Positions 1 through 11,400 of a stretch of 64,000 nucleotides of DNA are shown here, in pieces. Both the position numbers and the translations under genes were made by a program. Within the stretch, counting starts at the first letter, position 1. Each line of letters starts with the position of its first letter. Source of the stretch: Dicaeum eximium (taxonomy: Eukaryota > Chordata > Aves > Passeriformes > Dicaeidae); assembly GCA_013396995.1 (NCBI GenBank), contig VWZP01010489.1:559237-623236 (forward strand), in the 5' to 3' direction. Below the pieces are notes generated by a model. The model did no database searches. It was given only the letters and a program-made list of their open reading frames with translations, and was not told the origin of the DNA.

Positions 1-920
1 CTCTTAGCAACTTCCCTGACCTAAAAAGGATAAACAAATCATCTCTAACATATTCCTTTAGTTCCTGGTCACATAGTATTAGGATATTGCCAATTAAGTC
101 AGAATTTACTGGGATTGCTGCTGGAACTGGTTATAAGCAAACCCCTTTAATTTTCTGGTATTTGTGACTTCTATTATTTATGCAAGCTCATAGAAATCAA
201 ACACTAAAAGTTCAAAGAGTTTGTCTAACAACAAAAAACATGCCTGAGTTTTGACTCAGTGTTCCAGGTGCATTTTCAGCCACAGTTGCATTACTTACCA
301 TAAAAAATAAAACTCCTCCAATCCTTTTTTAACATTGCTAAAGAATATATATGCCAAAAAATAATCTTCAAAAAAAAAAACCTCTATTTTATAGTTGTGG
401 AGATACCTACAAAGCTTATTATTTTATTAATTTCAAAGAACTATGGTACTGATCCTTTTTTTTTTACATGTTATAAAATTTTCATGATGACAATTTAGCT
501 TTTCAGCTATGGAAATATAAGATTAAAGAAATTTTCTCTAAGTTAATTATTTCACCTTACAAACAGGTTCAGTGCAATTTTCTTAGCAGTTTCTCCACCA
601 TAAGTGAGTTCTGCAATTCTCGAATCTTAAAATGCAGATAATTTTCAATACACAAGAAATTTAATTGCAATAATTCATTGTATTTTCAATACACAATAAT
701 TTTAAAAATAAATACAAATACCAAAAAAAAATTAAAAATAATAATTGTTAAATTCTGAATGAAGTTAAAACCCAACTTCTGCATTACAGGATTATGCAAC
801 TTGGTCCCAATTTCTCCAGCAAAAGTTGGTATTTTTGTGTGTTTTTCCTTTTGCCTTCCCTTTCCTTAGGTCCCTTTTTGCCCCTCTACCTGCAGGAGTA
901 GGGCAGTGGGCTCTACTCAC
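1..920 (-). other. NEB: NEB intron sequence
   Basis: AT-rich intron with short A and T runs and no nebulin-like reading frame on either strand. No repeat family was recognised. Confidence 0.7.
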
Positions 921-1025
921 ATCACTCAGCTGCCTTGTCACCTTCTTGGCCTGTTCCACATCAGGGGGGTCTGGCAGAGAGGTGAATTGTGCTTTCCTTT
1001 CATCGTGCCCCTTTTTGTAGACAAT
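921..1025 (-). CDS. NEB: NEB exon, nebulin repeat (35 codons); last one in the window
   Basis: Encodes IVYKKGHDERKAQFTSLPDP, then PDVEQAKKVTRQLSD. Acceptor AG is at 1027-1026 and donor GT at 920-919. Exons further downstream lie left of the window. Confidence 0.94.
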
Positions 1026-4000
1026 CTGAAAGGATGGAAGAAATAAATGAGTGTCACAGCATTGAGCTCTGCTACCATCACATTAACAAAAGAAGTTCTG
1101 CCCACAGCCCCTGCAGCAGGAATTCTTTCATCTGTGTATCACCAGGGAACTCCTGAACATCTGCAAAATTCACTGAAATCTTCAAGTGAAAGCTGCAATC
1201 CCCTGTTAAGAGTTCTGTGTATCTAAATAGCAGCAAATCCCAGTCCCACCAGCTCCTGACTTTTCTTACCACTGTTTTACAGGCACATTTGCAGACCCAC
1301 AAGAGTGAACTGGACTTGGAGACAACCCTGAGAGTTTCTACATTTGGGGAGATACTTAAGGTCTTCTTGCTGATTTAATAAAGTAACTATTTAATTAATT
1401 CCTAACCCAGCATCAAGTTGCCAATGGATTTATACTCTAATACACTCTACTTTGTACTCTAACATCAAATACATATTTTCCTATGGAATAGCACTACTAT
1501 CAGAGCTACCAGTGCACACTTACACATTTTTCTGTTCCACTGTGAAGCTTTTCTATCTAATCCAAGTCCGTGGCACGTCCCAGGTTACACCACAACCCAA
1601 CAGCCTTTGGTACCCACATGCAAATCCCTGCTTTGATACTCACATCACTCAGAGTCTTCTGAGCCTGTGCCACCCTTCTGAGCTCTGGACTGTCATTGTA
1701 GGGATAAAACAATGTTTTGTCTGCATCCCACTCTTCAGTATAGAGTTTCTACAAGAAAAAAATGCCAGAATGCTCATTGTTAATTAATTTCTGGCCTTGA
1801 AAGCTTATTTTACTTCAGCTGCTTAGACCTCTGGTTAGTTTTTCTTACCTTGCTGAACATTGCTGTGTTTTTTATTGCGTTCACAAGTTCTGGAGCATCA
1901 GGAGGAAGCAGGTACTTGTCCTTATTCTCTTCCCAGTTTTGTTTATATAACACCTGGAATGAAAGATCAGCAAGTTGGTCACTCTATCATTAAAAAAATA
2001 TTTACTTCTATGAATAAACTGCCTGCTTTAAAGAATTTTTTTTTACATCGAAGTCTCAGAGCAGTAACATCTGAAGAGAGCAATGGGAAATATTTAACAT
2101 TATATTAATATTTGCCTTACCAACTTCTCTGCTATCCCTCCCTGTGCTTCTAAACTGTTGCATAAATGTTACTTTAGCACCCTGAGTTCAAAACTTTGCT
2201 CTTATCAGTAACCTCAGGATCCAGCAGCGTAGGAAAGTCAGAAGTCACTCACCTTGCTCACTTGCTGTGACACTTTCTTTGCATGTTCTATATCCTTGGC
2301 CTTTTCATCCACGTGGCAAATGGTTCTGGCAACTTCCCCAGCCATGCGGTATTTAACCTGGAGCACAACAAAATTCAATGATTCTACAGCAAAACTGACT
2401 GGTTTTTTTTATAAAAACCCAGAATAATGACATTTTCACCCTTCAAATAAACACCTAGAACTTGGATGAACCTAGAAATGCAGTTGCTAACCCACCTCAC
2501 TGAGCTGGTCCTGCACTTTCTTGATCCTCCGGATTTCTGGGGTATCAATTGTGGAAGCATATGGCTTTCCTTTTTCTTTTCTAAATTTTTCTTTGTACTT
2601 GTTCTGGGAAGAAAATAATGATAAAAACAATTAAGACATATCCCCGAGCTCTGGCAGAACTGTATTAGCAATTACTGCCATATTTATCTGGTTAGGACAG
2701 GAATTTGGGGCAGATTATTCAATAATATAAACTGAAATTATTCAACTACATTTTCACTTCTGCTTATTTTAGCCAACTGAGTTTATTCCATCTGACACAA
2801 CATGAAAAAAATCCATCTCTAACTTGGATCACCTCTAATTTATTATATTCTCCCCATGAGCTTAGTATTGATAAACCCCATTATTTCCAAAATAACTATC
2901 AAGCAACCCCTGCAAAACATTTTTAAAGTTGGTGTTCCTCAAGAAATTAGAAACATGGGACAACCTACCTCGCTGAATAGGTCCTTCATTTTATTGCTGT
3001 GTTCCAGGTAAGGTGTCAAAAACTTGGAGGGGTCCACTTTTGTCCGGATTGTTTTCTTCCTGATGGGAGGGGCTGCATCCTCCCCGGAGGGCTGGGTGTG
3101 CTCAGCTGTGTAGGTGGTGGTGGTGGTGATGGTCTCAGGGCCTGAATAGTCTGTGCTGATGGTCTCAGTGATCTCAGTGACCACCTGGGGATTTAAAAAA
3201 TAAATAAATCAAAAATCACTTGTTTTATAGCTGTAAAAGTTCATTAGGATAAGGGTTTTCACCCCCCTGAGCTGGGTGTGCTCAGCTGTGCAGGTGGTTG
3301 TGGTGGCCTCAGGGTCACCTGAGACCTGAGGAGCCTGTGCTGATGGTCTCAGTGACCACCTGGAGATCAAAAAAATTCAACAATCACTTGTTTTAGAACT
3401 GTAAAAGTTCTAATTAGGATTTAGGATTTAGGAAAATTAGGATACATGTTTTTCAACCCCCCTGAGATGGTGAAAGAATGCTCTGCTCTCATCCACATCC
3501 ACACAGAGACAGAAAATCAGGGACACTTTTCCTACTGGGATTATCATTGTGTTCCCTATATATCACCCACCCTAAAATAAAACCCACAAGGAATGAACTC
3601 TCTGGCTGGTTCCTGCATCAAACTCACAGAATTACTCTCCAGAGGGTCTGGGAGAGTGGTGCTCCAGCTGCCTCTGCTCTACATGCATTAATTTCCAATC
3701 AATTAAATGCTTTATACACTTGTTTATCAACATAGTCATGCTGCAAGCAGTAATTTTAATACTAAGATTCTAATGAAAAGCATCTAAAAATAATTATCAC
3801 GACTAAAAAATGTGCTCTAAAACCACCCAAATAAGTGTCAGGTTTTATTTTGTATCAATTATCTTTATAAAAAACTGCTTTTAAAGAGGAATTCATGAAG
3901 GTCAGAGTTCTGAGAGTTATTTGCATCTATGAGACAGAGCTGAAAATGCACCAAGAATTACACAATTAATAACTTCTGTTTCTGCACAAGCCCATGCTAT

Positions 4001-7000
4001 AAAGAATATTTCGAGATAATACAGCAGAGAATTGGGTTATAGCTGTTTCAGAAGTAGAATTTCAAATCATGGTGATCACTCCTTGGTGACCCAAATATTT
4101 GTGACCAGTGATGAAAAATCTGCAAAACTGTAATTTTTCAGTGAAATTACACAAAGTGAAGGGAACAGAACCAATACATGTAAACTGATCTTAGATCATC
4201 ACACAGCAGGGACTTGAAGCAAAAATGAAGTATTGAGCAGCAACTGTTCACTGATATTTGTGTGTTTAAGGTGAAATTAATTACATGCATTTATGCGGTA
4301 CATGCAGCATGGCAGGGACCTTTACCTCGTGTGGCTCACCCTCCTCAATAACTGTCTCCTCAATGTAGTACTTTGAAAAAAAAGAGAAAAAACATCATTG
4401 TTAGGCCAGATCAGCAAAATGTAGATTCAGTGAAGCTGTTTTAAAACACATTTCTGGATAAATGTGATTTTAGTTCACAGGTGCTTATGGAGTCATTTGA
4501 TAACTCTGAATATCTGTTCAAATTTTGCATTAATGATTGGATTTTTATTCCATACATTCCTCAAATAATAATTGTCCAAATAATTAATGAAAGATTGTTA
4601 TCTAATTTTACCCACAAAAGGGAAGACACTGATGACCACATTAAAAGAATCAGCATTTAAAGCCCAGGATTTCCCTGGTTTTTTATTTGATGACACTCAT
4701 GACTTACCCTCAGGGTTGTTCCTACAAGGACACCAACAATTTCTGGCTGCTGGTTAAACTTTGTTGCTGATCACAACTCTGAGCCTGCTGAATTTTCACC
4801 CCATTTTATTGTCCATTATCCCCCCACATCTCATAAATTTGGGAGGTGTCCCTAAAGCAGTCCAGGTACACAACCTTCACTGGTCTCCCCTTGTCCACAG
4901 CAGCTGTGAACTCATTACAAAAATTAATGAGGTTCATCAGCCATAGATTGCTCTTTATAACTCAGTGTTCACTTCACACGACCTTCATGTCCTTCATGTG
5001 TTTAAAAATAGCTTCTCAAAGGATTTGCTCCACAGCCTTCCCAAAGAACAAAGTGAGGCTGACCAGGAGCTCCCTGGATCTTCCTTCTTGCCTTTCTTGA
5101 AGAACAAATCCAGCTGAACATTGCCCATGGATGTAGGAATGGAGTTAGGAATGTTTTAAATCTTTACTTTCCTCCCAAGTTATCTGCTCCTGCTTCCACC
5201 TTCAGTATATTTCTTTTTTTGTGTCCTCAGGCAGGAGCTCTGTGTTCCTCCACTCCATCCATCTGCTGTTTGATTTCTGCACCTTGGGCTGAGCTGTGTG
5301 CTTAGGGAAAATCATGCTGGGCGATCGCCCAACCACCCTGGGTGCCTTTGCTGTTTCCCATGGGATTCTTCCCCGAGCCGCCCCAATTCTGCTCTTCCAA
5401 AGTCTGGGATAATTCCATTTATTTTTCTCACAGCTCCCTGCATCTTCAGCTCCATTGTCCCACGGTCACTGCAGCCCTTGATCTTCGCATTTTCCACCAG
5501 TTCTGGCTTGTTTGTGAGCACCACGACCAGTGGAGCATCTTTTCTAGCCGGGACAACTAAGTTGGGAAAGGATCTGGAGCCCCAGGAGCGGCTGAGGGAG
5601 CTGGGAAGGGGCTGGAGAATTCCTGAGGGAGCTGGAAAGGGGCTGGAGAATTCCTGAGGGCGCTGGGAAGGGGCTGGAGAATTCCTGAGGGAGCTGGGAA
5701 GGGGCTGGAAAATTCCTGAGGGAGCTGGGAAGGGGCTGGAGAATTCCTGAGGGAGCTGCGAAGGGGCTGAGCCTGGAGAAGAGGAGGGTCAGGGGGGACC
5801 TCCTGACTCTGTATAACTCACTGACAGGAGGTGCAGCCAGATCGGGCTTTGCTCCCAGGGAATAATCGACAGGACAATGGGAAACAGCCGCAGGTTGTGC
5901 CAGGGGAGGTTTTTGTCGGATTTCGGGGAAAATCCATTCCTCGTCCGCCACTTCCCGCCCGCGGCCGCGTGGTGGCGCCGTCCCGCGGAAATGGCGGCCG
6001 CTCTGAGGGGAGCGCCGGGGCCTCGGCCTCCCACGCCTGCCCCGCTCAGACATGACGGAAAAAAACTTTTAAAGACATCGCTGCAGGAACAGCACCCGCT
6101 GTTTGCGGGATGTGCTTCACCTGCACAAAAAGACAATGGAAAAATGCGGGTTTTATGGTGGAACATCTCCTCCAAGCGGTAATTGCTTGGGGTCGCTTGC
6201 CATGAATGTGGGAATGGAAAACCCTTTGAAGCTAAAAAAAAAATTTCTCGTTAAAATTTAAGCCCCTTTCTGAGAGCTCTTCCTCAAAGTTCAAGTAACC
6301 AAGCCGTACTTCCCAAGCTGCAACATATCGGACTGTTCTGAGGTGATTTCCATGCTGGACCCACCTTTGACAACACCTTCCACAAACCTCCTGCAAAACC
6401 TTCCACAAAACCTTCCTCAAACTTTCTACAAAACCGTCCACAAGTTTTCTACAAAACCTTTCAAAAACTTTCTACAAAACCTTCCACAAAATCCTCTGCA
6501 AAACCTCCCATAAACTTTCTACAAAACCTTCCACAAAATCCTCTGCAAAACCATCCGCAAACTTTCCACAGAACCTTCCACAACGCCCCCTGCAAAACCT
6601 TCCACAAACTTTTACGAAACCTTCCAAAGAACCTCAAGTAACTCAGCAGCAAATGTTTGTAACGCTCACTGTGGATTTTTGCACATCCCAAGACAGCTAC
6701 AACATCAAGTAATGGCTTATAACTCCAGAGAAAGTTAAAAAATAGCATTTTAAAATCCTTGGCGATGCCTCAGCCGCTCAATATTCAATGATCATGTCCT
6801 TCTCTTTCAGCAGATGAATTTCTGATAGAGCTCATATGTTTAAAATCTTGGGTTGATACAGGAGTTAAGAAAAGTCTGCAAAGGCTTAAAATTGTACCAG
6901 ATGCTGTTGTTCCTCTTTTATTTAACATCTCACCACGAGTATCCCAAGGGAAGCTACTCAAGCAGTGCCTCCCGGCCCAAGGGATATGGTTACAGCAAGG

Positions 7001-8460
7001 TGGTCTTAGAAAATTAAAAACAAAGGATGAAATGGGGCTGTGTGAACAAAAAGCCCAAAATACCATAACTCCTGCTGGAATAAATAAACAATGAGAGCAA
7101 ATAAACATCCCTTACAGAGAGCACACAATGCACAGGAAACATAAAGGCAATTACAAGTAACATGGGAATAAGGAATTTAATGAATGGTTGGTGTCATTGT
7201 AGCTAGGTAGTAAAATGTCTTTAAAATAGACTTTATGAGTAGTGAGACCTATTTTGCAAAATGCATTTAACTACTCTGACTGGCAAATCATTTGCCTTTA
7301 CTTCATTCACTATTTGAAATATATAAAGCTGGCAGTGCTCTCACACCACCTGAAATCAGCAGTCCACTGGACACAGTGTGGTGGCAATGAGTTGTAGGAT
7401 GTTTAGATTTATACTCTTCTTCTTTTCCTCAAACACTGAGTGATTTTTTACAAGACTTTGTGTATTTCATAATACATAAATTAATTTCAGAGTAGTAGCA
7501 ATGCAACAAGACCACACTGGTAATTTCGTGTACTGTTTCAAGAAAGAAGTCGTTGTTCCTGTGGCTCCAGCTGTAGGTTGCCCAGTTCCTGGGGAGTTTT
7601 TTATTCAGTTTCCTGAGACTAAATAATTCAGCATCTAACTGTGAGTTTAAATGACCTACTGGCAAATTAATCCATGATGCACCTCCATGGACATAGAATT
7701 ATGGAATGCCCTGGCTTGGAAGGGACTTTAAAGATCCTCTGTTTCACCCCCTGCCATGGGCAGAGACACCTCCCACTATCCCAGATTGCTCCAGCCTGGT
7801 CTTGGACACTTCCAGGGATCCAGGGGCAGCCACAGCTTCTCTGGGCAACCTTGTGCCAGGGCCTCCCCACCTTCACAGGGAAGGATTTCTTCCTGATACC
7901 TCATTTAAATCTACCCTCCATCACTTTAAAGTCCTTCCCCCTTGTCCTGTCACTTAAACCTGGCTCCATCTCTGCAAGGTCTCAGGCTAAATTGGTTTGT
8001 GGTCCCCTGGTGGCACAAAGCTGCTGCATTTCTGCAGAGGCAGGGCTAGAAAGGGGCTTCCAAAGTCATCTTCTGCAGCATGGATTGGGTGACAGAGGGC
8101 AAGCCAGGAGGGAAAAGAGCTGGCCCAGCGCATCTATAATTACGCAGGGAGTAATCAGAAAACCTCGCACTGTGAGTGTGGGATAGTTCCAGTCCTTATT
8201 TAAACTGAGAAACTCTGACAGGAATCAGACTTTGCTCCACCGAGAGCAACTGTTGTTGTTGTTGTTGTTGTTTTGCTGATGAAATAATTTAATAGATCCC
8301 TAATCATCCCTAATCTTCAGAGAGCAAACAGCAACCTCTGCTCCTGAGCAGCATCTCAGTAAGGTGATTAATGTATTCAGTCACAAGGCAGGAAACAAAC
8401 ATTTCTACTCTCACATTTTCTTCTTACCTCCACAACTTCTTCATATTCTTCTTCGTCCAT
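921..8460 (-). CDS. NEB: Nebulin, 5' part of the gene (8 exons, continues beyond the left edge)
   Basis: Nebulin is the giant actin-binding protein that runs along skeletal-muscle thin filaments and sets their length and stability. The spliced exons 8428-8460, 4326-4370, 2969-3184, 2496-2603, 2253-2357, 1849-1953, 1644-1748 and 921-1025 read on the minus strand without a stop. The product starts MDEEEYEEVVE-YYIEETVIEE, as the acidic N-terminus of vertebrate nebulin does. A Thr-rich linker follows, then the VDPSKFLTPYLEHSNKMKDL segment, then about 35-residue nebulin repeats whose SDxxYK motif straddles exon junctions (for example QVSK/VLYKQNW, FSK/KLYTEEW, LSD/IVYKKG). Every junction is phase 0 and has GT-AG ends. 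Only the first ~270 residues are present; human nebulin has more than 6,600. The neighbour ARL5A in the same orientation supports the assignment. Family recognition is from memory, and the exon boundaries were read directly. Confidence 0.95.
1644..1748 (-). CDS. NEB: NEB exon, nebulin repeat (35 codons)
   Basis: Encodes KLYTEEWDADKTLFYPYNDS, then PELRRVAQAQKTLSD. The closing SD begins the next SDxxYK motif. Acceptor AG is at 1750-1749 and donor GT at 1643-1642. Only about 100 bp of intron separates it from the 1849-1953 exon. Confidence 0.95.
1849..1953 (-). CDS. NEB: NEB exon, nebulin repeat (35 codons)
   Basis: Encodes VLYKQNWEENKDKYLLPPDA, then PELVNAIKNTAMFSK. It has the LPPDAPEL core typical of nebulin repeats. 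Acceptor AG is at 1955-1954 and donor GT at 1848-1847. Confidence 0.95.
2253..2357 (-). CDS. NEB: NEB exon, nebulin repeat (35 codons)
   Basis: Encodes VKYRMAGEVARTICHVDEKA and continues DIEHAKKVSQQVSK. With the previous exon's LSE it forms the SExxYR variant of SDxxYK. Acceptor AG is at 2359-2358 and donor GT at 2252-2251. Confidence 0.95.
2496..2603 (-). CDS. NEB: NEB exon, nebulin repeat (36 codons)
   Basis: Encodes NKYKEKFRKEKGKPYAST followed by a DTPEIRRIKKVQDQLSE ending. This is a canonical simple nebulin repeat with the conserved Pro-Glu core. Acceptor AG is at 2605-2604 and donor GT at 2495-2494. Confidence 0.95.
2969..3184 (-). CDS. NEB: NEB exon, Thr-rich linker and first conserved block
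   Basis: The exon has 72 codons, starting VVTEITETIS and ending KMKDLFSE. It contains a run of Thr codons (from the GGTGGTGGT tract on the plus strand) and a Pro/Glu-rich stretch. The VDPSKFLTPYLEHS block that follows is diagnostic of the nebulin N-terminus. Acceptor AG is at 3186-3185 and donor GT at 2968-2967. The acceptor-proximal half of this exon is tandemly duplicated upstream (see 3091-3469). Confidence 0.94.
3091..3469 (-). repeat. NEB: Tandem duplication of half a NEB exon plus flanking intron
   Basis: The block 3091-3270 holds the acceptor half of the 72-codon exon and about 85 bp of intron. It recurs at 3271-3469 with the same order: GCTGGGTGTGCTCAGCTGTG, the GTGGTGG tract, GTGCTGATGGTCTCAGTGA, an AATCACTTGTTTTA motif and CCCCCCTGAG. 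The upstream copy keeps a CAG acceptor (AG at 3361-3360). It then reads VVTETISTGSSGLR and hits TGA at 3317-3315, so it cannot be a functional coding exon. Confidence 0.88.
4326..4370 (-). CDS. NEB: NEB exon, acidic N-terminus (15 codons)
   Basis: Encodes YYIEETVIEEGEPHE between an AAAG acceptor (AG at 4372-4371) and an GAG/GTAAA donor (GT at 4325-4324). It is in phase 0 with both neighbours. The acidic-tyrosine pattern continues the one in the start exon. Confidence 0.93.
4826..5095 (-). mobile_element. CR1-type LINE, decayed reverse-transcriptase fragment
   Basis: On the minus strand, about 4920-4840 translates as EFTAAVDKGRPVKVVYLDC. This matches the conserved AVDxGRxVxVVYLD block that precedes the catalytic region in avian CR1 ORF2. 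The upstream part (KAVEQI, THEGHE) is the usual CR1 lead-in but is broken by stops and a frameshift, so the copy is dead. Confidence 0.7.
5560..5965 (+). mobile_element. CR1 LINE 3' fragment with an expanded internal minisatellite
   Basis: After the minisatellite the sequence follows the CR1 3' region: AGCCTGGAGAAGAGGAGG, GGGACCTCCTGACTCTGTA, AGGAGGTGCAGCCAGATCGG, GTGCCAGGGGAGG. It breaks off before the usual tail and runs into a CpG-rich block. Confidence 0.75.
5593..5778. repeat. 31-bp minisatellite, 6 copies
   Basis: Units start at 5593, 5624, 5655, 5686, 5717 and 5748. Each reads TGAGGGAGCTGGGAAGGGGC followed by TGGAGAATTCC, with few changes. The unit resembles the CR1 segment that precedes GCCTGGAGAAG, so it probably arose inside the element. 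Confidence 0.92.
5940..6060. promoter_or_regulatory. CpG-rich block with YY1-like site in a NEB intron
   Basis: A GC- and CpG-dense block with GCGGCCGCG, GGCGCCG and CCGCGG words. It contains AAATGGCGGC (5990-5999), a good match to the YY1 site of housekeeping promoters. A 63-codon plus-strand frame begins at that ATG (5991) but has no recognisable homology and no clear splice donor. It could be a cryptic or alternative promoter; no transcript is proven. Confidence 0.4.
6360..6640. repeat. Degenerate 15-bp-period minisatellite
   Basis: CTTCCACAAAACCTTCTAC-like units run through the block with a period of about 15 bp. Translations on the minus strand therefore show a five-residue period. No function is suggested. 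Confidence 0.8.
7690..7965 (-). mobile_element. CR1 LINE 3' fragment
   Basis: Reverse orientation: CTTGGAAGGGACTTTAAAGA, CCACTATCCCAGATTGCTCC, CCAGGGATCCAGGGGCAGCC, TTCCTGATACCTCATTTAAA. These are the complement of the standard CR1 3' end. Confidence 0.85.
8251..8274. repeat. (GTT)n microsatellite
   Basis: Eight uninterrupted TGT/GTT triplets 184 bp downstream (plus-strand left) of the NEB start codon. Confidence 0.95.
8428..8460 (-). CDS. NEB: NEB exon with the start codon
   Basis: The ATG (8460-8458) begins MDEEEYEEVVE, then the exon ends at a GAG/GTAAGAA donor (GT at 8427-8426). The acidic, Tyr-containing start matches the nebulin N-terminus. The exon's 5' untranslated part extends upstream. 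The nearest plausible acceptor is a CCAG ending at 8494, which would give about 33 nt of 5' UTR in this exon, but this acceptor is not certain. Confidence 0.93.
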
Positions 8461-8497
8461 TCTGAAGGTTCGCTTCTGTCTCTCCCCCACTCACTGG

Positions 8498-11400
8498 TCA
8501 CACAGCAGGTGAAAATGTGAATAAACAGCATTAGCCCATGACTGAAAGTACCATGAGAAGGTACAGGTCAAGCTCATAAAGCACTTGGGGTCATGGTTAG
8601 TAACTAGTCAGACACTAAATAAAGTTGGGATCTGGCATTACTTGGCCTGTTACAGAAAAATATTGGATTAAGTTTCAAACGTACCGATATAAATTACAAT
8701 TCTGGACAAATACTTCATTCCAGTTATAACACCAACACTGGATCCAATGAAAATAAAATGAGATCAATAAAATAAAAGAGATCAATAAAATAAAAGAGAA
8801 TATAAAAAGGAGGAGATCTCTTGAAAAATTATGTGACATTTTCATTACAATAGAATTATTTGAAGTGTTTTTCTTTTCTCTGTAACTATTCTGTGCTGTT
8901 TCAATAGATCAAGCTTCTGTTTGAATGGAATATTTATATTTTACTATATTCATTCATAAGTAACAGCATAATGTAGAAAAATATTGCAAATATTTTTTGA
9001 AGTGACCTTAGGTTAATGAGGCAATTTCTGTCTTCCCAGCATCAGCCTGCAGAGATGCTCTGGGGTTGGTTTTTTTTAAGCTCTTGTGGGTTTTCTCTCT
9101 CTATTTCTTCAGACCTGGAAAAGATGAAAATCCATAGAGTTGCCTGAAGTACAAAGCACAGATTAGTGTCAGAACCTTTGAACGAATTAATTAACACACT
9201 GATTTTGCTGTGAGGCAAAGGTACAATTTTCCACCAGAGTCTGCAGCCCTGTTTCTAATGTTGGGAGGGGATGAGGCTTTGGAACAGCTGCTCCTGAGTC
9301 CAGGGATATTTGCCATGTAAACTAATCCTGCCAACTGACGGGGTGGTTGGGTTGAGCTGGCTAAACTGCAATTCCTTCTGAGGCAAGGGAAGTCAAGTCA
9401 TGCAGGTTAAATATAGGAACACAGAATACTGGCCCTTTTTAGTCTCAACAGGCTGAGAAAAATGGCCAGAAATGAATTGGGAAAACTGTGTTGTTAGCTA
9501 TTAAAATAAATTAGGAATAACTCAAATAAGGAGTGACAAGTCACATGAAACAGTAGGCTGAGGTTCATGAATAAACTCAAGAAGTGGGGTTTGCATATTA
9601 ACACAATCTCTTCAACCTGTCACTGTTGCAACCTTCAGCCACACTTCCAAACCCCATTCCAGGTCTTTTCCTCCTCCACCTCCTCCAATCCACAGCCAGT
9701 TATTCAGACAGAAAACCTGACTTCCATGGGCAAAGCACAAGAATTCCCAAAAAACTACAGAATGGGGAAACAGCTCAAGATCCTCCTCTAAGGAGAAGAA
9801 GCGAAATGCATTTAAAATGTTCTTACCAGCAACATCCAGGAAATATCCTTTGGAGCAAAGGCTCTCCAGTCTTCCCTCCTGAGCAGCACTGGTGAGAGCG
9901 AGGGGGTTTGGTGGCTCCCAGTGACGTGTGTGGCCCACACAGCCAATCTGCTCCAGCCCACTCAAGTTTCATCCCTAAATATACTCAGTGACCCCGAGGG
10001 AGGGCACCTGTTCTCAGCAGCATCAGGGAAAGGGAGCTGGGCACCTCCGTGCTCCTCAGGAAACCCAAAACACACCAGAGCTTGGCTGGAGCTCACCAGG
10101 GCTCGGGGAGATGGAGCCCCAGGCAAACCCAAGGGAGTGCTCCGATGGAAAAAATGTAATTATCAGAGTGATGACAACATTGAATTTCAGATGGAGGCAA
10201 CTTCATTCCTATAATGTGCCTGAATAAACACCATCTGAATTCAAGAATCTCTGAACTTGAGGAGTCCACAGTGCAAACTAAATTTTAGTATAAACATGTC
10301 TTTAATTTCACCCCATAAGCACACCTGAAGTGTATGTACTTACACCTTTTTCACCTTGATGCAAATCATGTGTCAGTATTTTTATCACTTATGAAATGTT
10401 TCGTGGCTGAACACGCAGACCCAGGAACACGTGAAAAGCGACTGTTTGCAGGGAAGGAACCCAATGAAGAGCCAACATCCCTGGTGAAGGAAGCCCAAGA
10501 AGAGTTGATAAACAGATTAAGTGACAGGGGAACAACCCTGGTATTTTGGAAGGTCAGGAATGCCGTGATGTATGGGGCAGAACCAGGGTGATGATAACAG
10601 ACATGACTTCTTAGGAGCTCACTCGACTGACAAATAGAGTTGACTTTGGTTCTTCAAGGAGGTGCCTTCAAAAGCCAATATCATCAATGATCCTTTTCCA
10701 TGTGCTAGATCACATAATTCAATAAATGATTGTCAGGAGCCCTTGAGAGACATCTTTTTCCTTAACTTTTTCCAGAAGTTCATATTTATATCCAGATGAA
10801 ATATCATATCTCATTCACTACTGCCAAGTATTTTAGACTCTGCCCAGAGCTGCAGACCCCTCCCTGTTTCCTTTGCCCAAGCCATTTTCAATTACTCTGC
10901 ATTTTGCTTTACTAGGCAGTCCTTCCCCTTTTAATCTGATTTCTGTTTATTTAACCTTTTTAACATCTTTTGAAACTGCCCAGAAATTAACACAGTGTGT
11001 TGGTGGAGTCTCTGGGGAGCAACCTCAGCATAACCTGCTGCTCTCTGCTCCTGATGCTCCGTGTGTGCATTCCAGAAATAACTCACAGGCCCTTTTCCCC
11101 CCGAGTGCTGCTTCTCAGGGGATTGGATGCCAAAAGCGAGATCCTCATTATCAATACCAAACCTTAATGGATCAAAAGGCCAGCTTTCCTTATTGAACAT
11201 GTAATTCATTATTGCCATTCCAGCTCAGTCCTGGAAGTTCCTGCAAAGAATTTCTCCCTCAGTGATACTGTGCAAGTCTGTGTTACTGGAACATCCCCCT
11301 CAGACCATTTTATACTGCTGTTTGATATTTTGTTTAGAAAGACACTAAACAAGGCTAAAATTACACACTGGACACCAGCACCACTTTTTCTGCCACTGAA

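Larger units (their letters stand above)
4371..8427 (-). other. NEB: NEB intron between the first two coding exons
   Basis: A 4.06-kb intron. It holds a CR1 reverse-transcriptase remnant, a CR1 3' fragment with an internal minisatellite, a CpG/YY1 cluster, a 15-bp-period minisatellite, a second CR1 fragment and a (GTT)n tract, each listed separately. The parts 4380-4820 and 6640-7680 show nothing recognisable. Confidence 0.75.

Noticed and set aside
541..620. Possible extra NEB exon on the minus strand
   Set aside because: A CAG acceptor and GTAAGG donor bracket an open frame, but the peptide (AELTYGGETAKKIA-like) lacks nebulin motifs.
5991..6182. 63-codon plus-strand frame starting MAAALRGAPG at a YY1-like ATG
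   Set aside because: Looks like a CpG-island first exon, but no donor or homologue could be identified. Kept only as part of the CpG-island observation.
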